From the NCBI RefSeq assembly GCF_000010805.1, contig NC_012522.1:4712001-4776000 (forward strand): DNA of 64,000 nt, written 5' to 3'. Under the pieces are notes generated by a model that made no database searches, had not been told where the DNA came from, and saw only the letters and a list, made by a program, of their open reading frames with translations. The translations under genes and the position numbers were made by a program. The stretch is from Rhodococcus opacus B4. Its GTDB lineage: Bacteria > Actinomycetota > Actinomycetes > Mycobacteriales > Mycobacteriaceae. This document shows positions 17,990 to 26,839 of the stretch, in pieces; positions within the stretch are counted from its first letter, which is position 1, and each line of letters opens with the position of its first letter.

Positions 17990-20900
17990 ATGAGCTCGAT
18001 TACGTCCACGCTCGCCCTGTCCCTGCCGGAAGGCTATGTCGAAGAACGGGACCGGCCGCCGGTCCCCGACGTCGCCATCCTCGACCGACTGACCGCCGAC
18101 GCCTTCGACCTTCACATCGACACCGCCGGGCCCGATGATGGCCCGCAACTCCGGGTCACGCTCTACAGCGGCGGCTCGACCGTGTCGCTCGAGCGGGTGC
18201 TCCGCCTGCTCGGGAGTCTCGACCTCGAGGTCGACGACCAGCGGACGTCGGTGTTCCGACGCGCCGACGGTCTGGTGTGCCGCCTCTACGACTTCCGGGT
18301 GTCCGCGGGGCCGCTCGTCGCGTTCGCGATGGCCGCGGGATCCGTCGAACCCGAGGCCGTCGTGGAAACGTTCCGGGCGATGTGGTCGGGCCGGGCGGAG
18401 GCGGATCGGTTCAACGTGCTGGTGCTCGCCGCCGGCCTGGACTGGCGCGAAGTCGTGCTCCTGCGCGCCTACGCACGCTTTCTGCGGCAGAGTGCTCTGC
18501 CCTACGACCAGGGCCGGATCGAGGCGGTGCTGCTGTCGCGTCCCGAGTTCGCGTCTGCGCTCGTGGATCTGTTCCACGCGCACTTCGATCCGTGCGGGCA
18601 TTCCACCGGCGAGGTCGAAACTCGCCGAGACAGAGTCGAATCACTGCTCGAACAGGTCGAGGGCCTCGACGCCGACCGGATCCTGCGCGCGTACGGAAAT
18701 CTCGTCTCGGCGACGACCCGCACCAACTTCTACCGGGACGGGGCGCTCGGTCCGGCGCGGCCCCAGCTGTCGCTGAAACTCCGCTCCGGCGAGATCGACG
18801 AACTTCCGCGGCCGCGGCCGTTCCACGAGGTCTTCGTGTATTCACCGGACATGGAGGGTGTGCATCTGCGGTACGGACCGGTTTCGCGCGGTGGGCTGCG
18901 CTGGTCCGACCGCCCCGACGACTATCGCACCGAGATCCTCGGACTCGTCAAGGCACAGGCGGTGAAGAACGCCGTGATCGTGCCCGCCGGTGCCAAGGGC
19001 GGTTTCGTCGTGCGTAACCCGTCGTCGACCGGTCAGGACTGCTACCGGCAGTTCATCTCCGGGTTGCTCGACGTCACCGACAACCGTTCGGATACAGGCG
19101 AGTCGGTGCATCCGGACCGTGTCGTGTGCCGGGACGGCGACGACCCCTACCTCGTGGTGGCGGCGGACAAGGGCACAGCCACGTTCTCCGACGCCGCCAA
19201 CGAGGTGGCCCGAAAATACGACTTCTGGCTCGGGGACGCGTTCGCGTCCGGTGGTTCGGTCGGCTACGACCACAAGAAGATGGGCATCACCGCGAAGGGG
19301 GCCTGGGTGAGCGTCACCCGGCATCTGGCCGAACTCGGAATCGATGTCGACGGTGACCCGTTCACGGTGGCGGGGATCGGCGACATGAGTGGCGACGTCT
19401 TCGGCAACGCCATGCTGGCAACGCCGGGGATCGGGCTGGTCGCCGCGTTCGACCACCGGCACATCTTCGTCGACCCCACCCCCGGCCGGGAGCAGGCCTG
19501 GCAGGAACGCCGCCGGCTGTTCGAGCTGCCGAGGTCGTCGTGGGGCGACTACGACCGGACCCTCATCAGTGAAGGCGGCGGTGTCTGGTCGCGGGAGAGC
19601 AAGTCGATTCCGGTGAGCAGTCGGATGCGGGCGGCGCTGGGACTGTCGCCGTCGGTGACGACACTGACGCCGCCGGAGATGATCCGCGCCATCCTCGCCG
19701 CCCCGGTGGATCTGCTGTTCAACGGCGGAGTCGGGACGTACGTCAAGGCCTCCTCGGAGTCGCACACGGACGCGGGGGACAAGGCGAACGACAACGTCCG
19801 GATCGATGCCGGTCTGCTCCGCGCACGGGCCGTCGCCGAGGGCGGCAACCTGGGCATGACCGCGCTCGCCCGCATCGAATTCGCCCGCGCGGGTGGACGC
19901 GTCAACACGGACGCACTGGACAACTCGGCCGGAGTGGACTGCTCCGACCACGAGGTGAACATCAAGATCCTGCTCGATTCCCTGCCGGTCGACCGGCAGC
20001 TCGACCCGGCCCGGCGCTCGGACCTGCTCGGGGCGCTCACCGCCGACGTGTCGGAGCTCGTGCTAGCGAACAATCGCGCGCAGAACCGGGTGCTCGGCGA
20101 CGCCCGGTCGAACGCCCACCGGATGGTGGACGTGCACGCACGGATGGTGAGCGACCTCGTCGACAGGCGCGGTCTGGACTGCGAGCTGGAGGCGCTGCCG
20201 ACAGCCGACGGCTTCGCCGAACTGTCGGAGGCGGGGTTCGGGCTGACGTCGCCCGAACTGGCGACGCTCCTCGCCCACGCCAAGCTGGATCTGAAAGCGG
20301 AACTCGAGGATTCGGACGTCTTCACCGACGGGTATTTCTCCGCTCGGCTCGAGGCGTACTTCCCGGCCGCACTGCGCACCGTCGCCCCCGTCGCCGAACA
20401 TCCTCTCCGCCAGGAGATTCTCGCCACCGAGATCGTGAACGACATCTTTGCGCGCGGCGGGCTCACCTACACGCACCGGCTTCGCGAGGAGACGGGGGCC
20501 GGGACCGCGGATGTGGTGCGCGCGTTCGTCATTACGTCGGAAGTGTTCGGGCTCGCGGAACTCTGGTCCGATATCGCCGCGGCGAAACTGCCGCCGGCGA
20601 CGGAGTACGAATTGGTCGTCGAGGCCCGCAGGTTGCTGGACCGGGCGTCGCGGTGGTTCCTCGCCAACCGGCCCCAGCCGCTGTCGGTGGACGCCGAGAT
20701 CGACGAGTTCCGGCGTGACGTCCACACGCACTCCGGCGACGTCGGCGGATGGCTCCGCGGCGCCGAGGCGCTGGCGATGGAGGAAACGCGCCGGGCCTAC
20801 GACGAGACCGATGTGGAGACGTACATCGCGCGGCGTATCGCGGACGGCCTCTACCGGTTCAGCCTGCTCGACATCGAGGAGGTCGCCCGCGAATTGGGCC

Positions 20901-21256
20901 ACGATGTCGCCGAGGTGGCGCCGCTCTATTTCGCGCTCTCCGACCACCTCGGCGTGGATCGGTGGCTGATCAAGGTGTCGGCGCTTCCTCGGGGTGAACG
21001 CTGGCACACCCTGGCCCGTCTGGCGCTGCGTGACGACCTGTACCGGTCGGTCCGCCTCCTGACCCGGGACGTGTTGTCCTCGGGTGAACCCGGAGATTCG
21101 GCGGATTCCCGGATTCTTCTGTGGGAGAGCACCAACCGGGCCAGGATCGAGCGTGCTCGCAGGACGCTGGGAGAAATCGACGCCGCGCCCATTCACGATC
21201 TGGCCTCGCTGTCGGTCGCAGCTCGCCACGTGCGGTCCATGGCGGAGCCGCACTGA
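17990..21256 (+). CDS. NAD-specific glutamate dehydrogenase, short large-type form
   Basis: A 1088-residue member of the large NAD-glutamate dehydrogenases, deaminating glutamate to 2-oxoglutarate. Catalytic segments are present: RGGLRWSDRPDDYRTE, KNAVIVPAGAKGGFV with the catalytic Lys, GIGDMSGDVFGNAML and LLFNGGVGTYVKAS. Characterised actinobacterial enzymes of this type have about 1,600 residues; here the long N-terminal regulatory region is about 500 residues shorter, while the catalytic and C-terminal parts look whole. ATG 17990 follows AACGGAGAG at good spacing. A terminator precedes the gene and a palindromic element follows it, so it is probably monocistronic. It could regenerate 2-oxoglutarate for nearby transaminases. 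Confidence 0.88.
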   Translation: MSSITSTLALSLPEGYVEERDRPPVPDVAILDRLTADAFDLHIDTAGPDDGPQLRVTLYSGGSTVSLERVLRLLGSLDLEVDDQRTSVFRRADGLVCRLYDFRVSAGPLVAFAMAAGSVEPEAVVETFRAMWSGRAEADRFNVLVLAAGLDWREVVLLRAYARFLRQSALPYDQGRIEAVLLSRPEFASALVDLFHAHFDPCGHSTGEVETRRDRVESLLEQVEGLDADRILRAYGNLVSATTRTNFYRDGALGPARPQLSLKLRSGEIDELPRPRPFHEVFVYSPDMEGVHLRYGPVSRGGLRWSDRPDDYRTEILGLVKAQAVKNAVIVPAGAKGGFVVRNPSSTGQDCYRQFISGLLDVTDNRSDTGESVHPDRVVCRDGDDPYLVVAADKGTATFSDAANEVARKYDFWLGDAFASGGSVGYDHKKMGITAKGAWVSVTRHLAELGIDVDGDPFTVAGIGDMSGDVFGNAMLATPGIGLVAAFDHRHIFVDPTPGREQAWQERRRLFELPRSSWGDYDRTLISEGGGVWSRESKSIPVSSRMRAALGLSPSVTTLTPPEMIRAILAAPVDLLFNGGVGTYVKASSESHTDAGDKANDNVRIDAGLLRARAVAEGGNLGMTALARIEFARAGGRVNTDALDNSAGVDCSDHEVNIKILLDSLPVDRQLDPARRSDLLGALTADVSELVLANNRAQNRVLGDARSNAHRMVDVHARMVSDLVDRRGLDCELEALPTADGFAELSEAGFGLTSPELATLLAHAKLDLKAELEDSDVFTDGYFSARLEAYFPAALRTVAPVAEHPLRQEILATEIVNDIFARGGLTYTHRLREETGAGTADVVRAFVITSEVFGLAELWSDIAAAKLPPATEYELVVEARRLLDRASRWFLANRPQPLSVDAEIDEFRRDVHTHSGDVGGWLRGAEALAMEETRRAYDETDVETYIARRIADGLYRFSLLDIEEVARELGHDVAEVAPLYFALSDHLGVDRWLIKVSALPRGERWHTLARLALRDDLYRSVRLLTRDVLSSGEPGDSADSRILLWESTNRARIERARRTLGEIDAAPIHDLASLSVAARHVRSMAEPH

Positions 21257-21270
21257 CACAACGCAAAACA

Positions 21271-21320
21271 CGCCCGTGAGTACTTGTTAACCGCCGGCGG
21301 TTAACAAGTACTCACGGGCG
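21271..21320. repeat. dispersed palindromic element, copy B: perfect 50-bp palindrome
   Basis: Every base from 21271 to 21320 pairs: the 25-nt half beginning CGCCCGTGAGTACTTG is followed directly by its reverse complement, with no loop. The 40-bp core corresponds to the elements at 33580 and 61672, but A-T at core position 11 is G-C here on both arms, a compensatory change. It lies between convergent glutamate dehydrogenase and permease genes, and probably acts as a bidirectional terminator. Confidence 0.9.
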
Positions 21321-21330
21321 CGAAGCGCAC

Positions 21331-22809
21331 TTACAGGGTGCGCGCGGGGTCGGCGTCGTCGTCGGGGATGAAGTCGGCCTCGACGGCGGCCGCCGGTTCC
21401 TTCCAGATCCACGGCTGACCGTCCTGGACGACGCGACGGTAGGCATACAGCACGATCGACAGCGACAGAACGACGACGCCGACGATCAGTTCCTTCGTGC
21501 TGCCGTAGCCGGTGATGGACGCGCTGAGGGCACCGACGACGACCATGATCGTGTCGACGACGACGAGGAGGCCGGCGATGTACACCCACTGCTTGCCGAG
21601 CTTGATGGGGCGATGGGCGTCCGGTTCGTCGCGGCGCAGGTTGAGGAAGCCGGTCAGCGACAGGATGTGGCAGATGAGGTAGCCGACGATGCCGGCGACG
21701 ATGACGGCGAGGGCCTCGCCGACGAACAGGATCAGGATGACGTTGACGAGCAGGTCGAGCGACATCGCCCGCCCCGGGACCTTGAAACGGTTGAGTTCGC
21801 CGAGCTGTTTGATGGTGAGGCCTTCGCGGGCGCTGCCGTGGAGTACGCGTCCGCCGTCGGCCGTGGTCATGACCATCAGGAGGACGAGGCCGGCGATGAG
21901 GCAGACCGCCATCACGATGTCGCCGCCGGGGAAGAGGCTCTCGAACACGGTCAGGTAGAAGGAGACGGGGTTCTCGGCGACGTCCGCCTGATCGACGAGT
22001 CCGCCGACGCCGAGCGGGACGAGGATGTAGACGGCGATGACGAAGAAACCGGCCAGTCGCAATGCAATTCGGCTGTCTCGGATGGTGTCGCGGAATTCGG
22101 GCACGAACGAGGCGACGGCCTCGATGCCGTACACCGACCAGGCGAGGACGAACATCCAGGCGATCGCGGTGCGCCAGCCCGCTTCACCGCTGGCGTCGAT
22201 GTCCCAGTGCAGGTTGCTCATCGACCAGTTGTCGGACAGGAGGGGAGCGGCCGCGAAGACGACGATCGGGACGAGGACGAGCGCGCCGGTCGCGTACATC
22301 AGCCACATCGCGGGACGCATGCCCAGGACGTTCAGGCCCCAGCCCATGACCAGGACGCCGAGTGCGATGACGTGGGGTAGTCCGATGGTGGCCAGGCCCG
22401 TGGAGAATGTCCACGTCTGTTCGGGGAACCATTCGGCCTGGACCAGTTTTCCGATCTGCAGGCCGTAGATGGCCAGTGAACTGGACCAGGAGAACCAGTA
22501 GCCGTACGTCGCGAGCGGGCCGACGAGGGTCGACCGGGTTCGCCAGCCTTGATGCGCGTACATCGAGATGCCGCCGACCTTGTCGACGAACATGCTGGCC
22601 ATCTCGGAGTAGATGAAATTCTGGAGGCACGCCAGGACGGCGACGCCGCCGAGGAGGACGAGCGTCGTCCACGCGCCGATCAGGCCGATCGCGTACCCCA
22701 TTCCGACGAACAGTGCGGCGGGGATGGAGAGGCTGATGGTGAAGCCGTCCCACCACCGCAGGTTTTTCTCGTAGGTGTGATCGTCGGCGAAGGAATCGTG
22801 CAGGCTCAC
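21331..22809 (-). CDS. APC family amino acid/polyamine permease
   Basis: A 492-residue inner-membrane transporter with about 12 hydrophobic helices of the APC superfamily. The N-terminal soluble part (HDSFADDHTYEKNLRWWDGFTISLSIP) leads into helix 1 with the substrate-binding GMGYAIG; helix 6 region reads WSVYGIEAVASFVPEFRD, with the Glu typical of amino-acid and amine carriers. GTG 22809 is chosen because GGAG lies 7 nt upstream; an open frame continues further without a ribosome site. It diverges from the Lrp regulator, and an ACGC-AAT-GCGT palindrome lies between, so Lrp control is likely. The substrate may be an amine or omega-amino acid, given the adjacent aminotransferase genes. Confidence 0.87.
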   Translation of the reverse strand: MSLHDSFADDHTYEKNLRWWDGFTISLSIPAALFVGMGYAIGLIGAWTTLVLLGGVAVLACLQNFIYSEMASMFVDKVGGISMYAHQGWRTRSTLVGPLATYGYWFSWSSSLAIYGLQIGKLVQAEWFPEQTWTFSTGLATIGLPHVIALGVLVMGWGLNVLGMRPAMWLMYATGALVLVPIVVFAAAPLLSDNWSMSNLHWDIDASGEAGWRTAIAWMFVLAWSVYGIEAVASFVPEFRDTIRDSRIALRLAGFFVIAVYILVPLGVGGLVDQADVAENPVSFYLTVFESLFPGGDIVMAVCLIAGLVLLMVMTTADGGRVLHGSAREGLTIKQLGELNRFKVPGRAMSLDLLVNVILILFVGEALAVIVAGIVGYLICHILSLTGFLNLRRDEPDAHRPIKLGKQWVYIAGLLVVVDTIMVVVGALSASITGYGSTKELIVGVVVLSLSIVLYAYRRVVQDGQPWIWKEPAAAVEADFIPDDDADPARTL

Positions 22810-22936
22810 GGGAGTTCTCCAGTTCTGGGCCTCGTCGGCGCAGTGTGTGTATTCAGAATGCGGCCCTCGGCGACTCGAGTCGAGTGGATGGATGCCGACG
22901 GACCGCCGCAAGTATGTGATTCAAGACACTAACACC

Positions 22937-22947
22937 ACGCAATGCGT
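22937..22947. promoter_or_regulatory. ACGC-AAT-GCGT palindrome, likely Lrp operator
   Basis: ACGCAATGCGT (extended to CACGCAATGCGTG) lies in the 254-bp gap between the permease and the lrp gene. A related ACGCAAAGCGT lies at 28406 before the hydrolase run, and GTATTGCGT occurs at 22971 and 25163. Lrp-family sites are often such short TTGCG/CGCAA palindromes. Nothing else in this gap stands out. Confidence 0.55.
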
Positions 22948-23051
22948 GACACAAGAGTGGAATGACTCATGTATTGCGTATCTTCTGGACGTTTACATCA
23001 ATGAAATGCAGCATCTTGCCCCCGCAACGCCACTGATCTCGTCGTTCTGGC

Positions 23052-23063
23052 TAGAGTCGATCC
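23052..23063 (+). promoter_or_regulatory. probable leaderless promoter of the Lrp gene
   Basis: TAGAGT at 23052-23057 fits TANNNT and ends 6 nt before ATG 23064; no Shine-Dalgarno sequence is present. Confidence 0.45.
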
Positions 23064-23525
23064 ATGTCACAGCACACACTGGACGAACTGGACCGCGCGA
23101 TCCTGCGGCAACTCGAAGACGACGGGCGGCGAGCGTTCCGGGAGATCGCCCGCAACCTGGGCTCGTCCGAGGCGACGGTGCGGGCGCGCGTGAAGCGCCT
23201 GCAGGATCTGAACATCCTGCGCATCGTCGCGTTCGCCGATCCCGAGCGGTTGGGCGACTCGCAACTCGCTCTCGTCTTCCTGACGGTCGATCCGGACAGG
23301 CACGAGCAGGTGGTGGACGCGCTGACCGAGATGCCGGAGGTCACCTATGTCTCGACCCTGCTGGGGCGCGCCGACATCTGCGTCGAGGTCGGCAGCGCGA
23401 ACAACGCCGAATTGTGGGCATTTCTGAATCAGCACGTCAGCACCATCGAGGGCGTGCGTACCACCGAGACCACCTCGATCCTCAAGGTGCACAAGCTGCG
23501 GTACGGCACGCCCTCGCAGGGGTAG
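23064..23525 (+). CDS. Lrp/AsnC family transcriptional regulator
   Basis: A 153-residue regulator. Residues 4-60 form the winged helix-turn-helix (LDELDRAILRQLEDDGR, FREIARNLGSSEATVRARV), and residues about 70-145 form the RAM/ACT-like effector domain (VDALTEMPEVTYVSTLLGRAD). Lrp proteins assemble into octamers that respond to amino acids. It is divergent from an APC permease and convergent, by 2 bp, with an aldehyde dehydrogenase. Palindromes of the ACGC-N3-GCGT type in the region suggest local control of amine or amino-acid breakdown genes. Confidence 0.92.
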   Translation: MSQHTLDELDRAILRQLEDDGRRAFREIARNLGSSEATVRARVKRLQDLNILRIVAFADPERLGDSQLALVFLTVDPDRHEQVVDALTEMPEVTYVSTLLGRADICVEVGSANNAELWAFLNQHVSTIEGVRTTETTSILKVHKLRYGTPSQG

Positions 23526-23527
23526 TC

Positions 23528-25054
23528 CTACTGTCCGGCGCGGAACACCGTGCGGTGCCAGTCTTTTCGTGACACGCCGGAGATGTCGCTCATGACGTGC
23601 TTGACGGTGAGGTACTCCTCGAACGAGTACGTCGACATGTCCTTGCCGAATCCGGACGCACCGACCCCGCCGTGCGGCATCTCGCTGATGATCGGGATGT
23701 GATCGTTGATCCATACACAACCCGCGGCGATGTCCCGTGATGCGCGCTGCGCACGGTACAGGTTCGTCGTCCACGCCGATGCTGCGAGACCGTAGTCGGT
23801 GTCGTTCGCGCGGCGGATCGCGTCGTCGTCGCCCGAGTGCCGGCTGACGGTGAGCACCGGGCCGAACACCTCGTCGCGGTAGATCTCCGCGTCCTCGGTG
23901 ACATCGGCGATCAGGGTCGGCAGGTAGAACGCTCCGGGCAGATCGGGCGCGGATCCACCCGTCACGATCCGGAAACCGGCGGCCCGGGCGCGCTGCACCA
24001 TGCCGTCGACCCGGTCGCGATGGGCGAGCGTGATCAGCGATCCGAGGTCGGTGCCGGGGTCGTGCGGATCGCCCACGACCACCCGTTCCATCAATTCGGC
24101 CACGCCGGCGACGAAGTCGTCGTACAACGAGTCCGCCACGATCGCGCGGGTCGCCGCGGTGCAGTCCTGGCCGCCGTTGATCAGCGACGCCGCCACCGCG
24201 CCGTGTACGGCCGCGTCGAGATCGGCATCGTCGAACACGACGAACGGGGCCTTGCCGCCCAGTTCCAGCTGGACGCGGGTGCCGTTCACGGCCGCCTGCG
24301 CCATCACCGTCCGGCCCACGGCGGTCGATCCGGTGAACGTCAGGACGTCGATTCCGCGATGGCCGGCGAGTGCCGCACCGACCTCGGCGCCCGTGCCCGT
24401 GACCACGTTGAACACGCCGTCGGGCAGGCCGGATTCGGTGGCCAGCCGGGCGAGCCGCAGCGTCGTGAGCGGGGTGAGCTCGCTCGGTTTGAGTACGACC
24501 GTGCATCCGGCGGCCAGTGCCGGAATCACCTTCCATACCGCCATCTGCAGCGGATAGTTCCACGGCGTGATCGACCCGACGACGCCGACGGCCTCGCGGC
24601 GGATGCTCGACGTGTGGTCGGGGGAGTACTCCGCCGACGCCTTGCCCTCGAGATTGCGCGAGGCTCCGGCGAAGAAGTCGATGTTGTCGATGCTTCCCGG
24701 GACGTCGAACTCGCGAGCGAGCCGAATTGCCTTGCCGGTCTGCGCTACTTCCTCACGGGCGAACAGTTCCGCGTCGCGTTCGAGTGCGCGGGCGAGGGTG
24801 GTGAGCACTGCGGCGCGCTCGGACGGTGCCACCCCCGACCAGCCTGGGAAGGCTGTACGCGCGGCGTGGACGGCGGCATCGACGTCCGACGCACTCGCCA
24901 GGGTCAGCGTCGTGACGGCCGCGCCCGTCGCCGGATCGACGATGCGGTGGACGGCGCCGGAGCCCTCGGCTGGGGATCCGGAGATCCAGCAGCCGGGCAC
25001 GGTGGTCGGCACGTCGATCGCGGTAGAGGGTGGGAAAGAAGCAGAGACGGTCAT
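23528..25054 (-). CDS. gamma-aminobutyraldehyde-type dehydrogenase
   Basis: A 508-residue NAD-dependent aldehyde dehydrogenase. Landmarks are GSITPWNYPLQMAVWK, FTGSTAVGRTVM, QLELGGKAPFVVFDDADLD with the catalytic Glu, and NGGQDCTAATR with the catalytic Cys. The NGGQDCTA wording is typical of PatD-like gamma-aminobutyraldehyde dehydrogenases in putrescine breakdown, less so of betaine aldehyde dehydrogenase. The upstream open frame is ignored: ATG 25054 has GGAG 8 nt before it. Divergent from a class III aminotransferase at 25342 that could supply the aminoaldehyde. A 287-bp gap between them carries a GCGTATTGCGT sequence (25161-25171). Confidence 0.85.
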   Translation of the reverse strand: MTVSASFPPSTAIDVPTTVPGCWISGSPAEGSGAVHRIVDPATGAAVTTLTLASASDVDAAVHAARTAFPGWSGVAPSERAAVLTTLARALERDAELFAREEVAQTGKAIRLAREFDVPGSIDNIDFFAGASRNLEGKASAEYSPDHTSSIRREAVGVVGSITPWNYPLQMAVWKVIPALAAGCTVVLKPSELTPLTTLRLARLATESGLPDGVFNVVTGTGAEVGAALAGHRGIDVLTFTGSTAVGRTVMAQAAVNGTRVQLELGGKAPFVVFDDADLDAAVHGAVAASLINGGQDCTAATRAIVADSLYDDFVAGVAELMERVVVGDPHDPGTDLGSLITLAHRDRVDGMVQRARAAGFRIVTGGSAPDLPGAFYLPTLIADVTEDAEIYRDEVFGPVLTVSRHSGDDDAIRRANDTDYGLAASAWTTNLYRAQRASRDIAAGCVWINDHIPIISEMPHGGVGASGFGKDMSTYSFEEYLTVKHVMSDISGVSRKDWHRTVFRAGQ

Positions 25055-25160
25055 GAGGTCACTCCAAGACGGGGGCGAAAAGATGCACTCACAGTAGAGA
25101 AGCGATCCGGCGTTGGCTACCGCACGCCGCGAATTTGGCAGCACTTTCGCGAAGATTTCC

Positions 25161-25171
25161 GCGTATTGCGT
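25161..25171. promoter_or_regulatory. GCGTATTGCGT, possible Lrp half-site
   Basis: It shares GTATTGCGT with a sequence at 22971 beside the lrp gene and resembles the ACGCAAT palindrome at 22937 in reverse. It lies in the divergent gap between the aldehyde dehydrogenase and the aminotransferase. Only weakly palindromic, so low confidence; I see nothing else in this 287-bp gap. Confidence 0.3.
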
Positions 25172-25341
25172 CAAGAATTCCGCTTCAACTACTTGAATTC
25201 GCAGACTTCAGCCGTCATGATCGACGCATGCCGGATCGAACCTCGGAGTTCGAAGATCTGCCGAGGCGATCATCCCGAGTTCGGTCGATAGAGCCGGACC
25301 GGGCCGAACTCGACTGAACCGAAACATAATTGAGGACTACG

Positions 25342-26724
25342 ATGACTGCAGTCACCGAACAACCCGCGGAAACCGGACTCGAGCGCTCGGCTTCGCGCCA
25401 CTTGTGGGGTCATTTCTCCCGGCACGGGGAGAACATCACCCCGCCGATCATCACCCGCGGCGAGGGTGCCCGGATCTTCGACGCGTCCGGTAAGAGCTAC
25501 CTCGACGGACTGTCCGGGCTGTTCGTCGTCCAGGCCGGACACGGCCGCACCGAGCTCGCCGAGGCCGCCGCCAAACAGGCCGAACAACTCGCCTTCTTCC
25601 CGCTCTGGTCCTACGCCACCGAACCGGCCATCGAACTCGCCGAACGCCTCGCCGGCTACGCCCCCGGCGACCTGAACCGGGTCTTCTTCACCACCGGCGG
25701 CGGCGAGGCCGTCGAAAGCGCCTGGAAACTGGCCAAACAGTACTTCAAGAAGGTCGGCAAACCCGGCAAACACAAGGTCATCTCCCGCTCCATCGCCTAC
25801 CACGGCACCCCCCAAGGCGCCCTCGCCATCACCGGGATCCCCGCCCTGAAGGCCCCGTTCGAACCGCTCACCCCCGGCGCGTTCCGGGTCCCCAACACCA
25901 ACCTCTACCGCGCCCCCGCACCGCTCGGCTCCGACCCGGAGGCGTTCGGGATCTGGGCCGCCGACCGGATCGCCGAGGCCATCGAATTCGAGGGCCCCGA
26001 CACCGTCGCCGCCGTCTTCCTCGAACCCGTCCAGAACGCCGGCGGCTGCTTCCCACCGCCGCCCGGCTACTTCGAGAGGGTCCGGCAGATCTGCGACGAC
26101 TACGACGTGCTGCTCGTCTCGGACGAGGTGATCTGCGCGTTCGGGCGGATCGGGTCGATGTTCGCGTGCGACGACTTCGGGTACGTCCCCGACATCATCA
26201 CCTGCGCCAAGGGCCTGACCTCCGGGTATTCGCCGATCGGGGCGATGATCGCCTCCGACCGGTTGTTCGAACCGTTCGCCGACGGGCAGTCGATGTTCGC
26301 GCACGGCTACACCTTCGGCGGCCACCCCGTCTCCGCGGCGGTCGCGCTGGCGAACCTGGACATCTTCGAACGCGAAGGCCTCAACGCCCACGTGGCCGAG
26401 CAGGCGCCGGCATTCCGGGCCACCCTCGACAAGCTCACCGACCTGCCGATGGTCGGCGACGTGCGCGGCGAAGGCTTCTTCTACGGCATCGAACTGGTCA
26501 AGGACAAGGCCACCAAGGAAACGTTCACCGACGCCGAGGCCGAACGGATCCTGCACGGGTTCCTCTCCACCGCCCTGTTCGACGCCGGCCTGTACTGCCG
26601 GGCCGACGACCGCGGCGACCCGGTCATCCAGCTCGCACCCCCACTGATCTGCGGGCAGACCGAATTCGACGAAATCGAATCCATCCTGCGCAGCGTCCTC
26701 ACCGAAGCCTGGACCCTGCTGTAA
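25342..26724 (+). CDS. class III aminotransferase (putrescine/diamine-pyruvate type)
   Basis: A 460-residue PLP enzyme. Motifs are SRSIAYHGTPQGALAITG, FLEPVQNAGGCFPPP, LLVSDEVICAFGRIG and the PLP Lys in DIITCAKGLTSGYSP. The SRHLWGHFSRH start and overall wording resemble diamine or omega-amino acid:pyruvate transaminases such as SpuC. With the divergent aminobutyraldehyde dehydrogenase it would take a diamine to the amino acid. ATG 25342 is set by GAGGA 6 nt upstream. A strong terminator follows within 25 bp, separating it from the next permease. Codon wobble is unusually C/G-rich even for this window, suggesting high expression. Confidence 0.86.
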   Translation: MTAVTEQPAETGLERSASRHLWGHFSRHGENITPPIITRGEGARIFDASGKSYLDGLSGLFVVQAGHGRTELAEAAAKQAEQLAFFPLWSYATEPAIELAERLAGYAPGDLNRVFFTTGGGEAVESAWKLAKQYFKKVGKPGKHKVISRSIAYHGTPQGALAITGIPALKAPFEPLTPGAFRVPNTNLYRAPAPLGSDPEAFGIWAADRIAEAIEFEGPDTVAAVFLEPVQNAGGCFPPPPGYFERVRQICDDYDVLLVSDEVICAFGRIGSMFACDDFGYVPDIITCAKGLTSGYSPIGAMIASDRLFEPFADGQSMFAHGYTFGGHPVSAAVALANLDIFEREGLNAHVAEQAPAFRATLDKLTDLPMVGDVRGEGFFYGIELVKDKATKETFTDAEAERILHGFLSTALFDAGLYCRADDRGDPVIQLAPPLICGQTEFDEIESILRSVLTEAWTLL

Positions 26725-26746
26725 CGCAACCGGTCCCACGCCGGAA

Positions 26747-26790
26747 GGCGGCACCTCGACAACGGCGTCGAGGTGCCGCCTTTCTGTTTT
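26747..26790 (+). terminator. rho-independent terminator after the aminotransferase
   Basis: GGCGGCACCTCGAC (26747-26760) pairs perfectly with 26767-26780 around a 6-nt loop, then TTTCTGTTTT follows. A 14-bp GC-rich stem with a T tail is a textbook intrinsic terminator. Confidence 0.88.
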
Positions 26791-26839
26791 GCGGTGCGCC
26801 GCACGGCGCATCGACCCTTCTCACGAGAACGGCAGATAC

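Noticed and set aside
21271-21320. Palindromic element as an insertion sequence end or attachment site
   Set aside because: No transposase or integrase is near, no target-site duplication is apparent, and copies sit at gene 3' ends rather than flanking a segment.
25270-26811. A 513-codon Gly/Glu/Val-rich frame antisense to the aminotransferase
   Set aside because: It mirrors the extreme wobble GC of the aminotransferase gene and shows no domain; the sense protein is convincing.
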